Assembly (NCBI RefSeq): GCF_040958095.1
Contig: NC_091188.1
Span: forward strand, 10,469,270 to 10,533,269
Length of the DNA stretch: 64,000 nucleotides
Origin: Procambarus clarkii
Lineage: Eukaryota; Arthropoda; Malacostraca; Decapoda; Cambaridae
Reading direction: 5' to 3'
Shown: in pieces, positions 10,712 to 20,172 of the stretch
Numbering within the stretch: position 1 is the stretch's first letter
How the letters are laid out: each line of letters starts with the position of its first letter
Notes under the pieces: model-generated
Databases searched by the model: none
What the model saw: only the letters and a program-made list of their open reading frames with translations
Told to the model about the DNA's origin: nothing
Program-made: the position numbers and the translations under genes

Positions 10712-10906
10712 AACCCGCCCTCCTAATAGAGCGTCGCATTTTGACATACACTTCACCTAAGGCCAAAAATTGTCGTACTAGAAAATGGGAGCGGCTGACG
10801 AAATTGACATACTGTCCCGTTTTCTGTTTTGGGTCCTCTGGTAGGCTAGGATAAGGGCACTTTAGTACGACAGTTTCTTGACGTTGGGAAATCTTAAGAG
10901 GACAGA
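10712..10906 (+). mobile_element. M1 MITE-like element
   Basis: AACCCGCCCTCCTAA and TTAAGAGGACAGACT mark the ends. The interior carries GCGTCGCATTTTGACATACA, AAGGCCAAAAATTGTCGTAC and CATACTGTCCCGTTTTCTGT. A second truncated start (CATCGCAGTTTGACGTC) follows at 10917-10957. Confidence 0.72.
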
Positions 10907-11144
10907 CTCGCTCGCACAATACATCGCAGTTTGACGTCAAAATTCCGAACGGCCAAATAGAGGGGTGCTATAAATCACAGTAGTTCACAAACATTCTTGT
11001 TTTCGATGCGTGGTCGACAGGTTAGGTTAGTATAGGTTGGAGCTTTTTAGTAGTTTCTGTCCGTTGAGGCAACTCGAAAGCCCGTGCTGCACATTCAGTT
11101 GTCTGTCTCCAGCTGACTAAGAGTCATGAATCTCAGTGTAGCAT

Positions 11145-11245
11145 TTTGCTTTTATTTGTATATTAAAAAGAGTTCTCACATTTTTCTGAAGCCACTAGCA
11201 CGCATAACTGTTTCGGGCAATGCTGATACATCTTCCCTTGCATGA
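11145..11245 (-). mobile_element. LINE 3'-end family L4, fragment
   Basis: TTTTATTTGTATATTAAAAA, GAAGCCACTAGCACGCATAA and GTTTCGGGCAATGCTG, in the reverse of the orientation seen at 40570. Confidence 0.6.
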
Positions 11246-11312
11246 ATCATCTTTATTTACTCAGTAAATAGGTCATGCACAAGCATAAACTTCGACGCTG
11301 TACAGCTTCGGG

Positions 11313-11393
11313 TCTCATGGGACAATTAGCTCCATTTTCAACTCATGGATCAGGGATCCCGGGTTAGATTCCCGGGCGGGACAATAAGGATTC
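11313..11393 (+). mobile_element. S3 SINE, tRNA-like head, interrupted
   Basis: GATCCCGGGTTAGATTCCCG is a B-box, and the head ends ...CGGGCGGGACAA as in the other S3 copies. The family's next segment (GGTTGGGCACATTTCC) is replaced by an M1 MITE and the body resumes at 11571. Confidence 0.65.
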
Positions 11394-11570
11394 AACCCGT
11401 CCTCCTAATCGTCACATTTTGACTTATACTTTACGTCTTAAGGCCAAAAACTGTCATTCGAGAAAATGGTAGCGGCTCGTGAAAAAAATTTACATAATGT
11501 CCCGTTTTCTGTTGGTGGGTCTTCTTGTAGGTTAGAATAAAACTCTTTAGTCCGACAGTTTCGTGACGTT
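11394..11570 (+). mobile_element. M1 MITE-like element nested in an S3 SINE
   Basis: Begins AACCCGTCCTCCTAATCG inside the S3 element and ends with CGACAGTTTCGTGACGTTT, lacking the last ~20 bp of the family. S3 sequence continues at 11571. Confidence 0.7.
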
Positions 11571-11740
11571 TCCTTTCACCTAATTGTTCTGTTCAACTAG
11601 GAGTAAAGAGGCACCCTAGAGTTAGCAACTATTGGTAGGTTGCATCCTGGGGAAGGTCAGTAGATCGACCTTGGGAGGATCTCGTTACAAGTCTAAAGTA
11701 TATGCAAGCAGGCTTCCTGTCCCCGACAAAACGCACTTAT
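11571..11740 (+). mobile_element. S3 SINE body and tail, continuation
   Basis: CCTTTCACCTAATTGTTCTG, GGTTGCATCCTGGGGAAGGTC and the tail GGCTTCCTGTCCCCGACAAA match the intact S3 copy at 63260. Confidence 0.7.
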
Positions 11741-11877
11741 GTTTACGTCTATTTCTTCTGTATGTGAGTATTATTATCATACTTTAAAGACCTGGAGTCA
11801 AGTGTGCTCTGGTTCTCGATGTATATACACTGAGTTTACTTTAGTCCTTGACAATGTTCACAGTAAAGTATTAAAGT

Positions 11878-12033
11878 GCTAAAGTGCCATTATCCTAACC
11901 TACCAGAGGACCAAAACAAGAAAACGGAACAGTATGTCAATTTCGTGAGCTGCTTCCATTTTCTAGTACGACAATTTTTGGCCTTAGGTGGAGTGTACGT
12001 CAAAATGCGACGTTCCACTAGGAGGACGGGTTG
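11878..12033 (-). mobile_element. M1 MITE-like element, minus strand
   Basis: Reads AAGTGCCATTATCCTAACCT, AACGGAACAGTATGTCAATT, ACGACAATTTTTGGCCTTAG and ends CTAGGAGGACGGGTT. The short ORF over it is not a gene. Confidence 0.7.
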
Positions 12034-12254
12034 CTTAATAATCCTCCAGCGGGTGAAAGGCCTTAAACCCAACACCAAACCAATTTCAACTTAAATATTT
12101 TGTCCATGATTATTTATATTCATATACTTAATAATAATATTTATCTAATTACCCTACATAGGTTAATCCAGACGAAGTATTTAGTTCATGTTGGTCTTCA
12201 CCTCTGGTAAGGATCAGGCCCGATACGGCACCCTTGGGAGATTATAATAGTGGG

Positions 12255-12512
12255 CAGAGGTCTGGTGGTGGTGGGGGTGGCCCGGGGGTGGGGCGCCCAC
12301 GGTTGGTTGGTGGGGGTGGTGGTGTGATGGTGGGGGTGTTGTGATGGTGGGGGTGGTGGTGTTGTTGTGATGGAGGGGGTGGTGTTGTGATGGTGGGGGT
12401 GGTGGTGGTGTTGTGATGGTGGTGGGGGTGGTGGTGGTGTTGTGATGGTGGTGGGGGTGGTGGTGGTGTTGTGATGGTGGTGGGGGTGGTGTTGTGATGG
12501 TGGGGGTGGTGC
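12255..12512. repeat. GTGGTGGGGGTGGTGGTGTTGTGATG minisatellite
   Basis: Units of about 20-29 bp made of GTGATGGTGG, GGGTGG and TGTT blocks, G-rich on the + strand with many GGGGG runs, so G-quadruplex formation is plausible. Confidence 0.85.
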
Positions 12513-12564
12513 TTACCCAACATAGTGGCTACATAACAATAACTATTGGGAGAGTCAGGTCCAA

Positions 12565-12800
12565 GTCTTTATTTATTTATTTATATACAAGAAGGGACAT
12601 AGGGTTTATGAGAGTACATAGCATTGATTATTTTTACATTCTTGAAAAGCCACTAACACGCATAGCGTTTCGCGCAGGTCCTAATCTAACAGATAAATGT
12701 AAGTAGCTAATTTCTAGCAAAATTGAGAAATGTTAACAGGTACATTGTAAGAAAATGTGACGAAGATTAGTAGGTACATTATATATGCTTCGCAAACTGT
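12565..12800 (-). mobile_element. LINE 3'-end family L4
   Basis: TATTTATTTATTTATATACA, AAAAGCCACTAACACGCATA, GCGTTTCGCGCAGGTCC and GTAAGTAGCTAATTTCTAGC, with TTAACAGGTACATTGTAAG repeated. Confidence 0.65.
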
Positions 12801-13030
12801 CATTCTGATAACTAGTGCATATTATTATAACCTTCTTGACTTTCCAGTAGTTTACCATACCTGACCTGAACGTTGTAGATGGAGGTCGCTTCCACGACTT
12901 CTTTCACTGTATTCCACTTGCTGGCCCGTACTGAGTACGAGTATTTCCTCACATTTCTTCGACTCATTTACATTTCTACCTTGTCCTAATTTCAATTTAA
13001 AGAAGGTGTCCTTGTACGTCCTTATCTCTT
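12801..13030 (+). mobile_element. probable fragment of a dispersed repeat (TGGAGGTCGCTTCCACGAC)
   Basis: GTTGTAGATGGAGGTCGCTT, CCACGACTTCTTTCACTGTA and CGAGTATTTCCTCACATTTC resemble the L5 repeat in style (SDSLYHSTC...LTL-like translation). No second copy in the window. Confidence 0.35.
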
Positions 13031-13654
13031 CCCCTCATTATCTGAAGGTAGTGACTTTGTATGTAGTTCTCCTAATTCACGTTCTGATCGTGTTGCAAAC
13101 CTCAGGTGGGGGTGTGGGGGCAGTAATGGGTGCAGGGAGGGAGTGTAGTGGAGGAGGACGGTGGGGTGGGCTCTGCAAGTAACCCTCGAGCAAGATTTAC
13201 TGAGAACAAGAGAAGCTGCATAAACAAAAGTTCGTCGTTTACATTTCACGGTGTAAACACTGCAGGAATTTGCAGTAGGACGATGGCCCATCGGGATGGG
13301 AGGTGGGCCAGGGTGAAAGAAGGCGGACCAGGGAGATGGAAGGAAGGCCCTGATGAGGGAAGATGGAAAGCAGGCCAGGGTGAGCTAGAGTGATGAAAGG
13401 CAGGTCTGGGTGAGGGTCTGCCTACGTTTTGTTTCCCCCCGAGGAGTAATTGTTCTTGTGGGTACATTTCCGTATCTGATAAGTTGAGTGGGATATGGTG
13501 AACCAGTCACTCTTGCCCATTCGTTTGTGTAGATGCCTCGCCAGGCTGGGCGGCCCTGCCATCCCCGCCTCTGTAGTACTCTCTGTTTCATCGTTAAGCT
13601 GATCTACCCCACTATTTCCATGTGTTCTTCTCTCTGTTGCAAGGGCTGAGGCCA

Positions 13655-14075
13655 TGTAGGCCAGGGGTGAGGGAAGATGGGCCAGGGAGAGACCATGTTG
13701 GCCAGGCTGAGGCTAATGTGGACCAGGGTGAGGGAAGATGGGCCAGGGGGAGGCCATGTGGGCCACAGGTGAGGGAAGATGGGCCAGGGAGAGGCCATGT
13801 TGGCCAGGCTGAGGCTAATGTGGACCAGGGTGAGGGAAGATGGGCCAGGGAGAGGCTAAGTGGGCCAGGGGTGAGGGAAGATGGGCCAGGGAGAGGCCAA
13901 GTGGGCCAGGGGTGAGGGAAGATGGGCCAGGGAGAGGCCATGTGGGCCAGGGGTGAGGGAAGATGGGCCAGGGAGAGGCCATGTGGGCCAGGGGTGAGGG
14001 AAGATGGGCCAGGGAGAGGCCATGTGGGCCAGAGAGAGGCCATGTAGGCCAGGGGTGAGGGAAGATGGGCCACGG
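13655..14075. repeat. 41-bp minisatellite (GGGCCAGGGGTGAGGGAAGAT)
   Basis: About ten units containing GTGAGGGAAGATGGGCCAGG and GAGAGGCCATGTGGGCC. Diverged early units with GGCCAGGGTGA reach back to about 13290. Long ORFs across it (up to 206 codons, Pro/Trp/Leu-rich on the minus strand) are a by-product of the repeat. Confidence 0.9.
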
Positions 14076-14292
14076 TAAGGGTGGGTGACTCACTGGGCAT
14101 GTACGCCACCACCGACCGAGACGTAAACACAGAACATGAGACTGATAACATCTGCCTCAACACACCTGTTCTCAAAGGAATTTCTAGTTCCCATAAACAT
14201 TTTTTTTTAGTTTTTATTAATAAATTGGCCATTGGTAACCTGCAGGTGTTGCAAACGACGATAATAATACATACACTCTTTGCTATCCTAAG

Positions 14293-14295
<3 letters not shown>

Positions 14296-14375
<80 letters not shown>
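14296..14375. repeat. (TA)n microsatellite
   Basis: 80 bp of TA followed by GTATGTATATAC. Confidence 0.97.
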
Positions 14376-14383
<8 letters not shown>

Positions 14384-14794
14384 ATACAACGAGAGAGACT
14401 GTGTGTGTGAGTGAGTGCATGCAGTGTAGACTGAAGACATCAAGGTGCAAGACTGTCAAGATTAAGGAGTATGGTGTATGTAAATAGCCATCGAGTATGT
14501 GTATTTTGATCCCCGTAAACTTGATTTTATTTTGGTGGCGACAGTCACTTCCTGATGGTAGCAGAGGGGTGCTTTTTATTCATCCCAAGTGCCCTATATT
14601 CGCTCCTGGCATGTCCGCCAAGATGCCTTGATAGTCCAGCTGAGGGTAAGGTCTCCAGTTTCTTCCCTAATATATTTTGCCCAACCACTTGAACTGGACG
14701 ACGGTGGAGACATCTCCCGTCACGCAGGGTGCAGTCGCCCCTCCACAGATCTCCAGTATCAGCTAATGATACTGGTAATGGCTCAAAAGAACCA

Positions 14795-14866
14795 CCACTT
14801 ACGGGCTATTCATGCCCGTGCCACCTTTTTGGGTGGCTTAATCTTTATCAATCAATCAAATCAATC
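14795..14866 (+). mobile_element. S4 tail fragment
   Basis: CACTTACGGGCTATTCATGC, CCGTGCCACC, GGGTGGCTTAATCTTTATCA and ATCAATCAAA. It is followed immediately by an S2 SINE. Confidence 0.7.
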
Positions 14867-15055
14867 TTAAACTGGACGGTAGAGCGACTGTCTCGCTTCA
14901 TGTAGGTCGAAGTTCAATCCCCGACCTTCCAGGTGGTTGGGCACCATCCCCCCCCTCCTGGGATTTCCCCGTCCCATCCCAAATCCTGATCTCTTCCAAG
15001 TGCTATATAGTCGCAATGGCTTGACGCTTTCTCCTGATAGTTCCATTCCCAAATA
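14866..15055 (+). mobile_element. S2 SINE, near full length
   Basis: GGACGGTAGAGCGACTGTCT is the A-box region, AGTTCAATCCCCGACC the B-box, then GTGGTTGGGCACCATCCC and CAAGTGCTATATAGTCGCAA, ending CTGATAGTTCC. It directly follows the S4 tail at 14795-14866. Confidence 0.78.
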
Positions 15056-15181
15056 TTTTCAGACAGCAATCTTTTTTTGTTATTAACACATTTATGTACA
15101 TCTGCATTTGTGCAGCAACAAGAGTTCTTGAATAAGGCAGCAGTGATGCTAAAAGTCCCCATCTCGCAGGATGGTTAGTCA

Positions 15182-15330
15182 TACAAATACAAATATTTAT
15201 TCAGGTAAAGTACATTACATACATACAAGGTGAAATACAAAAGTTGATGGATTTATAGATAGAGCTAGTACATACAATGCCTAAAGCCACTATTACGCAA
15301 AGCGTTTCGGGCAGGAAAAACACTAAAACT
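15182..15330 (-). mobile_element. LINE 3'-end family L4 with its 3' tail
   Basis: Starts ATACAAATACAAATATTTAT, the complement of a short-repeat LINE tail, then GTACATTACATACATACAAG, AAGCCACTATTACGCAAAGC and GTTTCGGGCAGG. Confidence 0.68.
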
Positions 15331-16021
15331 AAAACTTAATACTAATTGAGATTAAAGTATAAATTGTGTTGAGAAAAAATTAGAAAAAAATGAAAAAAAA
15401 GTCATGTGATCAGTAGCCAGCACTGGCAAACTCTGGGTGCATTATGAGGATATCTTCAAGAACATCGAGAGTGAATAATGTAATTGCAAAGTCGGTCGTC
15501 TCGTTGTTATACTAAGTAATGAAGCTTGTGATATACTTATACACGTTATTCAGCAGTTCATTGGGCGAAGTTTTTACAGTATCTTGAACGATATCATTTA
15601 CCACTAAACCAGGATATAATTTATTAAGTTCACACATCTTCAAATGTCTGTATTTATAGAACATTTCTTGTATTGTTGTCTCTCTGGAAACAACAATATA
15701 TCAGTGGAGATTTTGTTGCATGGTATCGCTGCAAGGCAGACAAGATATTGAAGGTTTAGCGAAGGATCAATTCAGGTTTTTCCTTTTTGTCTCTTTTTTT
15801 TTTCTTTTAGCCTACACCCTCGCTTCATAACCTCATAATGAATATGAATAAATGCTTGAATATTTATGCCTAAAAGTTAATCAATCTCCTGAGTATTGTG
15901 TTCAGTGTGAGGCAGGTGGTGGTCAGTGTGTTTAAGTTCAAGTATGTTTATTGAGATAAGCAAGAAATACATCTCAAAGGGATAGAGTAGCTTAGGCTAT
16001 TTCTACCCCCTTGGTCAGTGT
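15331..16021. other. no gene seen
   Basis: AT-rich with a 14-bp T/C run near 15790 and a TTGTTGTCTCTCTGGAAACAACA imperfect hairpin near 15673. Confidence 0.4.
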
Positions 16022-16100
16022 GTTCACCTAGTTGTGCTTGCGGGGGTTGAGCTCTGCTCTTTCGGCCTGCCTCTCAACTGTCAAGCAATCAACTGTTAAT
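16022..16100 (+). mobile_element. CACCTAGTTGTGCTTG family fragment (L5)
   Basis: CACCTAGTTGTGCTTGCGGG, GGTTGAGCTCTGCTCTTTCG and CTCTCAACTGTCAAGCAATC. Confidence 0.65.
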
Positions 16101-16133
16101 AACTACAATTTTTTTCACGCACACACACACACA

Positions 16134-16301
16134 CAGGAAGCGGCCCGTACAGCTGTCTAACTCCCAATTACCTATTTACTGTTAGGTAACAGGGGCATCA
16201 GGGTGAAAGAAACTCTGCCCATTTGTCTTTGCCGGCGCCGGGAATCGAACCCAGGTCACAGGATTCCTGTCCCGCCTGCTGTCCACTTAGCTACCAGACC
16301 C
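16134..16301 (-). mobile_element. S1-type SINE, minus strand, lacking the 3' tail
   Basis: Carries GGAAGCGGCCCGTACAGCTG, TTACCTATTTACTG and the B-box complement GGAATCGAACCCAGG. The CCGGGCCGCGGGG tail is missing; a short AC run (16120-16134) sits where it would begin. Confidence 0.78.
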
Positions 16302-16389
16302 TAGTGTGAGGCAGGTAGTGGTTAGTGTGTGTGTGGCAGTATGTACACTTTTATCGAATCACTAACAGCAGCAGTATCGTTTGTAATAT

Positions 16390-16475
16390 ATATGTTGTTG
16401 TTATTTTAGATTCAGCTGCTCAGAACAAATGTTCCAAGCAGCACGGGTTATGGTGAGCCCAAAATGTGTGGACTT
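16390..16475 (+). mobile_element. S4 head fragment
   Basis: ATTTTAGATTCAGCTGCTCAG, GTTCCAAGCAGC and ACGGGTTATGGTGAGCCC. The two inverted pairs are preserved, the tail is lost. Confidence 0.65.
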
Positions 16476-16544
16476 GTAGCTTCGATAACAATTAACACAA
16501 TACTACTGAGAACACGAAGTTTAACCTTAAAATAATCAAATAAA

Positions 16545-16810
16545 TGATGTATATTTATTTATTTATTTATTTATTTATTTATATATATACAAGATATACC
16601 ATTGGGTTTGTGAGAATACATTGGATAGTACAGTATTTACATTCTTGTAAAGCCACTAGTACGCGCAGCGTTTCGGGCAGGTCCTTAATCTAGCAGATAA
16701 TTTTAAGTAGGTAATTTCTATCAGAATTGATAAATGATAAAGATACATTGCAAGAGAAAAATGAGATGAGAGAGCTTAGTAAGTATATTAAAGCACATTG
16801 TTATATTAAA
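16545..16810 (-). mobile_element. LINE 3'-end family L4
   Basis: (TTTA)n run, ATATATACAAGATATACCAT, GTAAAGCCACTAGTACGCGC, AGCGTTTCGGGCAGGTCC and TTTTAAGTAGGTAATTTCTA: the longest well-kept copy. Confidence 0.7.
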
Positions 16811-17061
16811 GCTCTGATTGATTACATTGACAGCTTGATTAGTAATTTAAACAAGATTAATAGACACCATACATCAGATTGACAGCACATATAAGACAGC
16901 AATGATCAATGATATATGAAAATAATAATTGTCCAAATAAAGATTATAATAATAATAAATATTTTTAATCTAAATAGATGCTATAATTTGGAATGTTGCA
17001 TGAATAAGTTTTGTAAACAAAATTGCAATCATAATATAACCCATTTTTTCTCTCCTTTCAG

Positions 17062-17164
17062 CTTAAAACCTCAATTTAGAGACGACTCAGCCGGATATCC
17101 TGTAATGTGCAAGACTTCAAATGAATTATATAATTTTTGTGTTTATGAATATGTTTATATATAA
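17062..17164 (+). CDS. candidate 3' terminal exon, product unrecognised
   Basis: An excellent acceptor (TTTTTTCTCTCCTTTCAG ending at 17061) is followed by an open frame LKPQFRDDSAGYPVMCKTSN and ELYNFCVYEYVYI, then TAA at 17162-17164. The first base C completes a codon from an upstream exon not found. The two other frames stop quickly. It lies in AT-rich DNA just 3' of a LINE-end fragment. It could be an alternative last exon upstream of the gene at 19274, or a chance acceptor in T-rich sequence. Confidence 0.25.
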
Positions 17165-17300
17165 ATATTATCTATGCTTTCTAATATGTACATGTGCTTA
17201 ATTTTGTCTGTGGAGTTGAGTTCCTATTCTTGGGCTCCGCCTCGCTGCTATAACTTACGTGGTGTAGCTATAGGTGACCTTTCCTACAGCTTCTTACAAG

Positions 17301-17334
17301 ACAATGTCTTTGGTTTATGAGCCAAAGACATTGT
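17301..17334. repeat. 13-bp inverted repeat
   Basis: ACAATGTCTTTGG and CCAAAGACATTGT around TTTATGAG. A short AT run follows. Confidence 0.85.
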
Positions 17335-17380
17335 AATATATATATATATGACCAAGTAATATGTAATATATAGACCAAGA

Positions 17381-17576
17381 CACACCTAGTTGTGCTTGGG
17401 GGGTTGTGCTTTGGCTCTTTGGTCCCGCCTCTCAACTGTCAATCAAATTGTGTGCAGATTCTGGAGCCTATTGGGCTCTATCATATCTACATTTGAAACT
17501 GTATAGAGTCTGCCTCCACCATATCAATGCTTAGTACATTCCATTTGTTAACTACTCTGACATTGAAACAATTTCT
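17381..17576 (+). mobile_element. L5 repeat, abutting a 51-bp satellite
   Basis: CACCTAGTTGTGCTTGGGGG, TTTGGTCCCGCCTCTCAACT, CATATCTACATTTGAAACTG, GAGTCTGCCTCCACCATATC and ACTACTCTGACATTGAAACA. It stops at 17576 where the satellite begins; the family's continuation (seen at 38630) is absent. Confidence 0.7.
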
Positions 17577-17998
17577 GTGAGTGGACACACCGCCATAGTG
17601 ACGGTACTGGGCAGCGTCGCTCATCTTGTGAGTGGACACTCCGCCATAGTAACGGTACTGGGCAGCTTCACTTATCTTGTGAGTGAACACACCGCCATAG
17701 TGAAGGTACTGGGCAGCTTCACTTATCTTGTGAGTGAACACACCGCCATAGTGACGGTACTGGGCAGCGTCGCTCATCTTGTGAGTGAACACACCGCCAT
17801 AGTGACGGTACTGGGCAGCATCACTCATCTTGTGAGTGAACACTCCGCCATAGTGACGGTACTGGGCAGCATCACTCATCTTGTGAGTGAACACTCCGCC
17901 ATAGTGACGGTACTGGGCAGCATCACTCATCTTGTGAGTGAACACTCCGCCATAGTGACGGTACTGGGCAGCATCACTCATCTTGTGAGTGAACACTA
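17577..17998. repeat. 51-bp satellite, eight units, open in two frames
   Basis: Units begin at 17577 and every 51 bp to 17985 (partial). Being 17 codons long, the unit keeps frames open: minus strand GGVFTHKMSDAAQYRHY, plus strand VSEHTAIVTVLGSITHL. Units differ at few positions and the right-hand ones are nearly identical, a sign of recent homogenisation. Confidence 0.93.
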
Positions 17999-17999
17999 C

Positions 18000-18530
18000 A
18001 ACACTCCCCAATAGGAAGAAAACCGGCTGGGTTGTTCATCCTGTCACTTGTACCCAGACACAGCCTTGATTTGCTTAACCGTCTCAAGAGAACAGCTTCC
18101 CAAACAAGAAGAGTAACATTTACCAACCACTAAACATTTACATTATCTTGCGGGTGTGAAATGGGGGAAATACTTTTAAGAACAGTATCTATATATGACA
18201 AATTGATTTCCTAACAATGTGGGGGTTTGTTAATTGTAGGCCAAGATGACGATGTCTTGATTATTTAAGTTTTTGATATTGAAGAGGGGGGAAGTTTATT
18301 GGATAATGTCGGTACTGGGGCAACAGGTCATTTGTGGCTAATGCTATTATGTGTTCTGTGTGCTAATGTTCTGTGTGTTATACATTTTTGTTATAAATGT
18401 TTATATTGGAGAGGTCTACGAGCACCTGGCGTGTTTGAATGGGTTAAGATCAAATTGTTTACAGGCTCTTTGGCAGTGTGTTATCCAATTGTCAAAACTG
18501 TATACCTGTACTGTATATTGTTGGATTAGG
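18000..18530. other. no gene seen
   Basis: AT-rich. Two overlapping frames of 60-76 codons at 18299-18539 lack splice signals and known motifs. Confidence 0.4.
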
Positions 18531-18534
18531 CTGT

Positions 18535-18700
18535 GTTAGGTTAGGTTAGATTCAGTGAGGTTAGATTATTGTCAAATTGTATGTGTGTATTTTGACAACG
18601 CTTGTTTTCAACCCAGGCTTGTTTTCTGATTGTTAAAATTGTGTATGTTAAGTTTGGATTCATTATGTTAGGTTAGGTTAGGTTAGGTTAGATAGGTTTT
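18535..18700. repeat. interstitial TTAGG-type pentamers
   Basis: GTTAGGTTAGGTTAG at about 18535 and five GGTTA pentamers at about 18665-18695, the arthropod telomere unit, in a non-telomeric setting. Confidence 0.75.
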
Positions 18701-18809
18701 AAAATCTACTGGTGAATCGTGCTGTGTATGATGTGACTTATTGGCTTGAATTTATCTATTTGCTTATAGGATGCTGGGTGCTGGGCACAGAATAAGACAG
18801 TTATTTACC

Positions 18810-18900
18810 TGAATTTACCTGAAGGGCCACTATTAGTAGTGGTCGTCTCGACGAGGACAGGAAGATGTCGGCTTGTCGAAAGGACAAAGTTATGATTGCC
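18810..18900 (-). mobile_element. LINE 3'-UTR fragment of the 21640 type, minus strand
   Basis: GAAGGGCCACTATTAGTAGT, GGTCGTCTCGACGAGGACAG and GAAGATGTCGGC are a diverged complement of 23065-23115. Confidence 0.55.
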
Positions 18901-18929
18901 CTTCTGACATATATTTTGGGTCCAGGTAA

Positions 18930-19212
18930 TACAATAGGGTTCATTCTCAACCCACAATCGATGAACTCGTGGTTTAAATCCTAGACGGAAGAGAAATGGT
19001 TGGGCACATTTAATTTCAGCTAATGCCTCTGTTCACGTAGCAGTAAGTAGGTATTCATGAGTTAGTCAGCTTGTTGTGGGGTTATATCCTAGTTGTTGTC
19101 AGTAATTCTACCTGGGGGGGGGGAAGGACCTCGATATAAGCCTAACGTGTATGAATACACTCTGGCTTCCTGTCACCCTATTTGATGAATTATTATTATT
19201 ATTAAAGTATAT
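18930..19212 (+). mobile_element. S3 SINE, full-length
   Basis: The head contains the B-box relic GTGGTTTAAATCC, followed by ATGGTTGGGCACATTTAATT, AGTCAGCTTGTTGTGGGG, a G run, GCCTAACGTGTATGAATACA, CTGGCTTCCTGTC and an (ATT)n tail. It sits 62 bp upstream of the exon at 19274. Confidence 0.75.
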
Positions 19213-19273
19213 AATGCAGCATTCCTATGAAGGTCCCCATTGCTACTGTAGCCCTCTCCTTTTCATATTTCAG

Positions 19274-19423
19274 CTGTGAGGAAAGCAGGCACAATGTTCG
19301 TAAAGGAGAGTGCTCAAATTTCAACAACAGGCAACAGCCCCACAGTGAGAGGGACTGAAGTTGCCCGAACCTGTACATCATCGAAGAGTAAGCCAGTGTA
19401 TAGTTTTCACCTGTACAGTGGAG
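19274..19423 (+). CDS. internal (or first coding) exon of an unrecognised spliced gene
   Basis: Seen: a pyrimidine-rich acceptor ending ...CATATTTCAG at 19273 and a consensus donor GAG|GTAAGT at 19424 bound a 150-bp exon. Only one of three frames is open: it enters with two bases completing a codon and leaves with one. It reads VRKAGTMFVKESAQISTTGN and continues Ser/Thr/Lys-rich to ...KPVYSFHLYSG; the other two frames stop at once or near the middle. A possible start ATG lies at 19294 with A at -3; otherwise the protein begins in an upstream exon I could not find. The phase fits the next exon at 19945. No signal peptide, membrane segment or known domain is visible. I do not recognise the family. 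The upstream 5' side is made of repeats, so the promoter may lie well to the left. Confidence 0.68.
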
Positions 19424-19944
19424 GTAAGTTAATTACAGCTTCATATTTATAATCATTGGAATTGTAGGATCTATTATAATTTGTATTTCTATAAATGTTT
19501 CGTAATTATTTTAAAAATATTTTTTAACAGGGTAAATTCTTAAATTGCTGTCATACAATTAAACCACATCTAGTTAACTTTCCAAGTTACCTATTCCTAA
19601 TATCCTCCAATCTCCTCATGGTTTCTCATCTCTTCTGAAAGTTTCAAACCCCAGATAATGTTACATTTTTATAAGGTAATGTTCCTGTACTTAAAAAATG
19701 GCACCAATATTATTTTAATTTGGAGAAATGTAGATATTTATACTATGTAACCATTTCATTATCTAAATATGTACTGTACAGTACTTAATTGTGCAGGCTA
19801 GGAATAATATACATCTGGCTCTAGTGATCTTGTATTTCCTTTTAAAAAAATTAAAATGTCTTAAATTGCTGGACTGTCAATAGTATTTACTTGGAAATTT
19901 TGTCTTAATGTTAATCTAAACATTTGACAATACTCATTTCATAG
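19424..19944 (+). other. intron 1 of the three-exon gene
   Basis: 521 bp, AT-rich, GTAAGT...ATAG borders. A pyrimidine-poor but A/T-rich 3' end and several TTAAT/CTAAT branch-like sites are visible. It contains no repeat family I recognise, unlike most of the window. Confidence 0.6.
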
Positions 19945-20005
19945 ATACTGGGGGCAATACAGTACTGAGAAGGGTAGGCAGAATGCCAGATACATCAAGA
20001 ATTTG
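19945..20005 (+). CDS. internal exon of the same unrecognised gene
   Basis: A 61-bp exon between an acceptor ending ...CTCATTTCATAG and a donor TTTG|GTAAGT. Joined to the G left by the previous exon it reads DTGGNTVLRRVGRMPDTSRI and leaves two bases (TG) that become a Trp codon with the first base of the exon at 20173. The frame shifted by minus one contains a stop, so the phase-compatible frame is informative although the exon is short. The residues are basic and Gly-rich with no recognised motif. Confidence 0.65.
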
Positions 20006-20172
20006 GTAAGTTGAAACAACAGTTGCAGAGCATTAATATGGTTAACCAATTTGCTGCTTAAGCTAGTGCATTGCAAGCTCAATTTAACCAGCTGCACGAA
20101 GGAAAAGATATTTTAAATGGTGCTACTAATTGATTTAAATTTATTAACTGTTGTGTTTGTTTTCTCCCTTAG
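20006..20172 (+). other. intron 2 of the three-exon gene
   Basis: 167 bp with GTAAGT...TTAG borders; the last 20 bases are T/C-rich. The short length is normal for an arthropod internal intron. Confidence 0.6.

Noticed and set aside
13612..14232. 206-codon minus-strand ORF rich in Pro, Trp and Leu
   Set aside because: It is the translation of the 41-bp minisatellite; frames rotate every unit and there is no conserved start or end.
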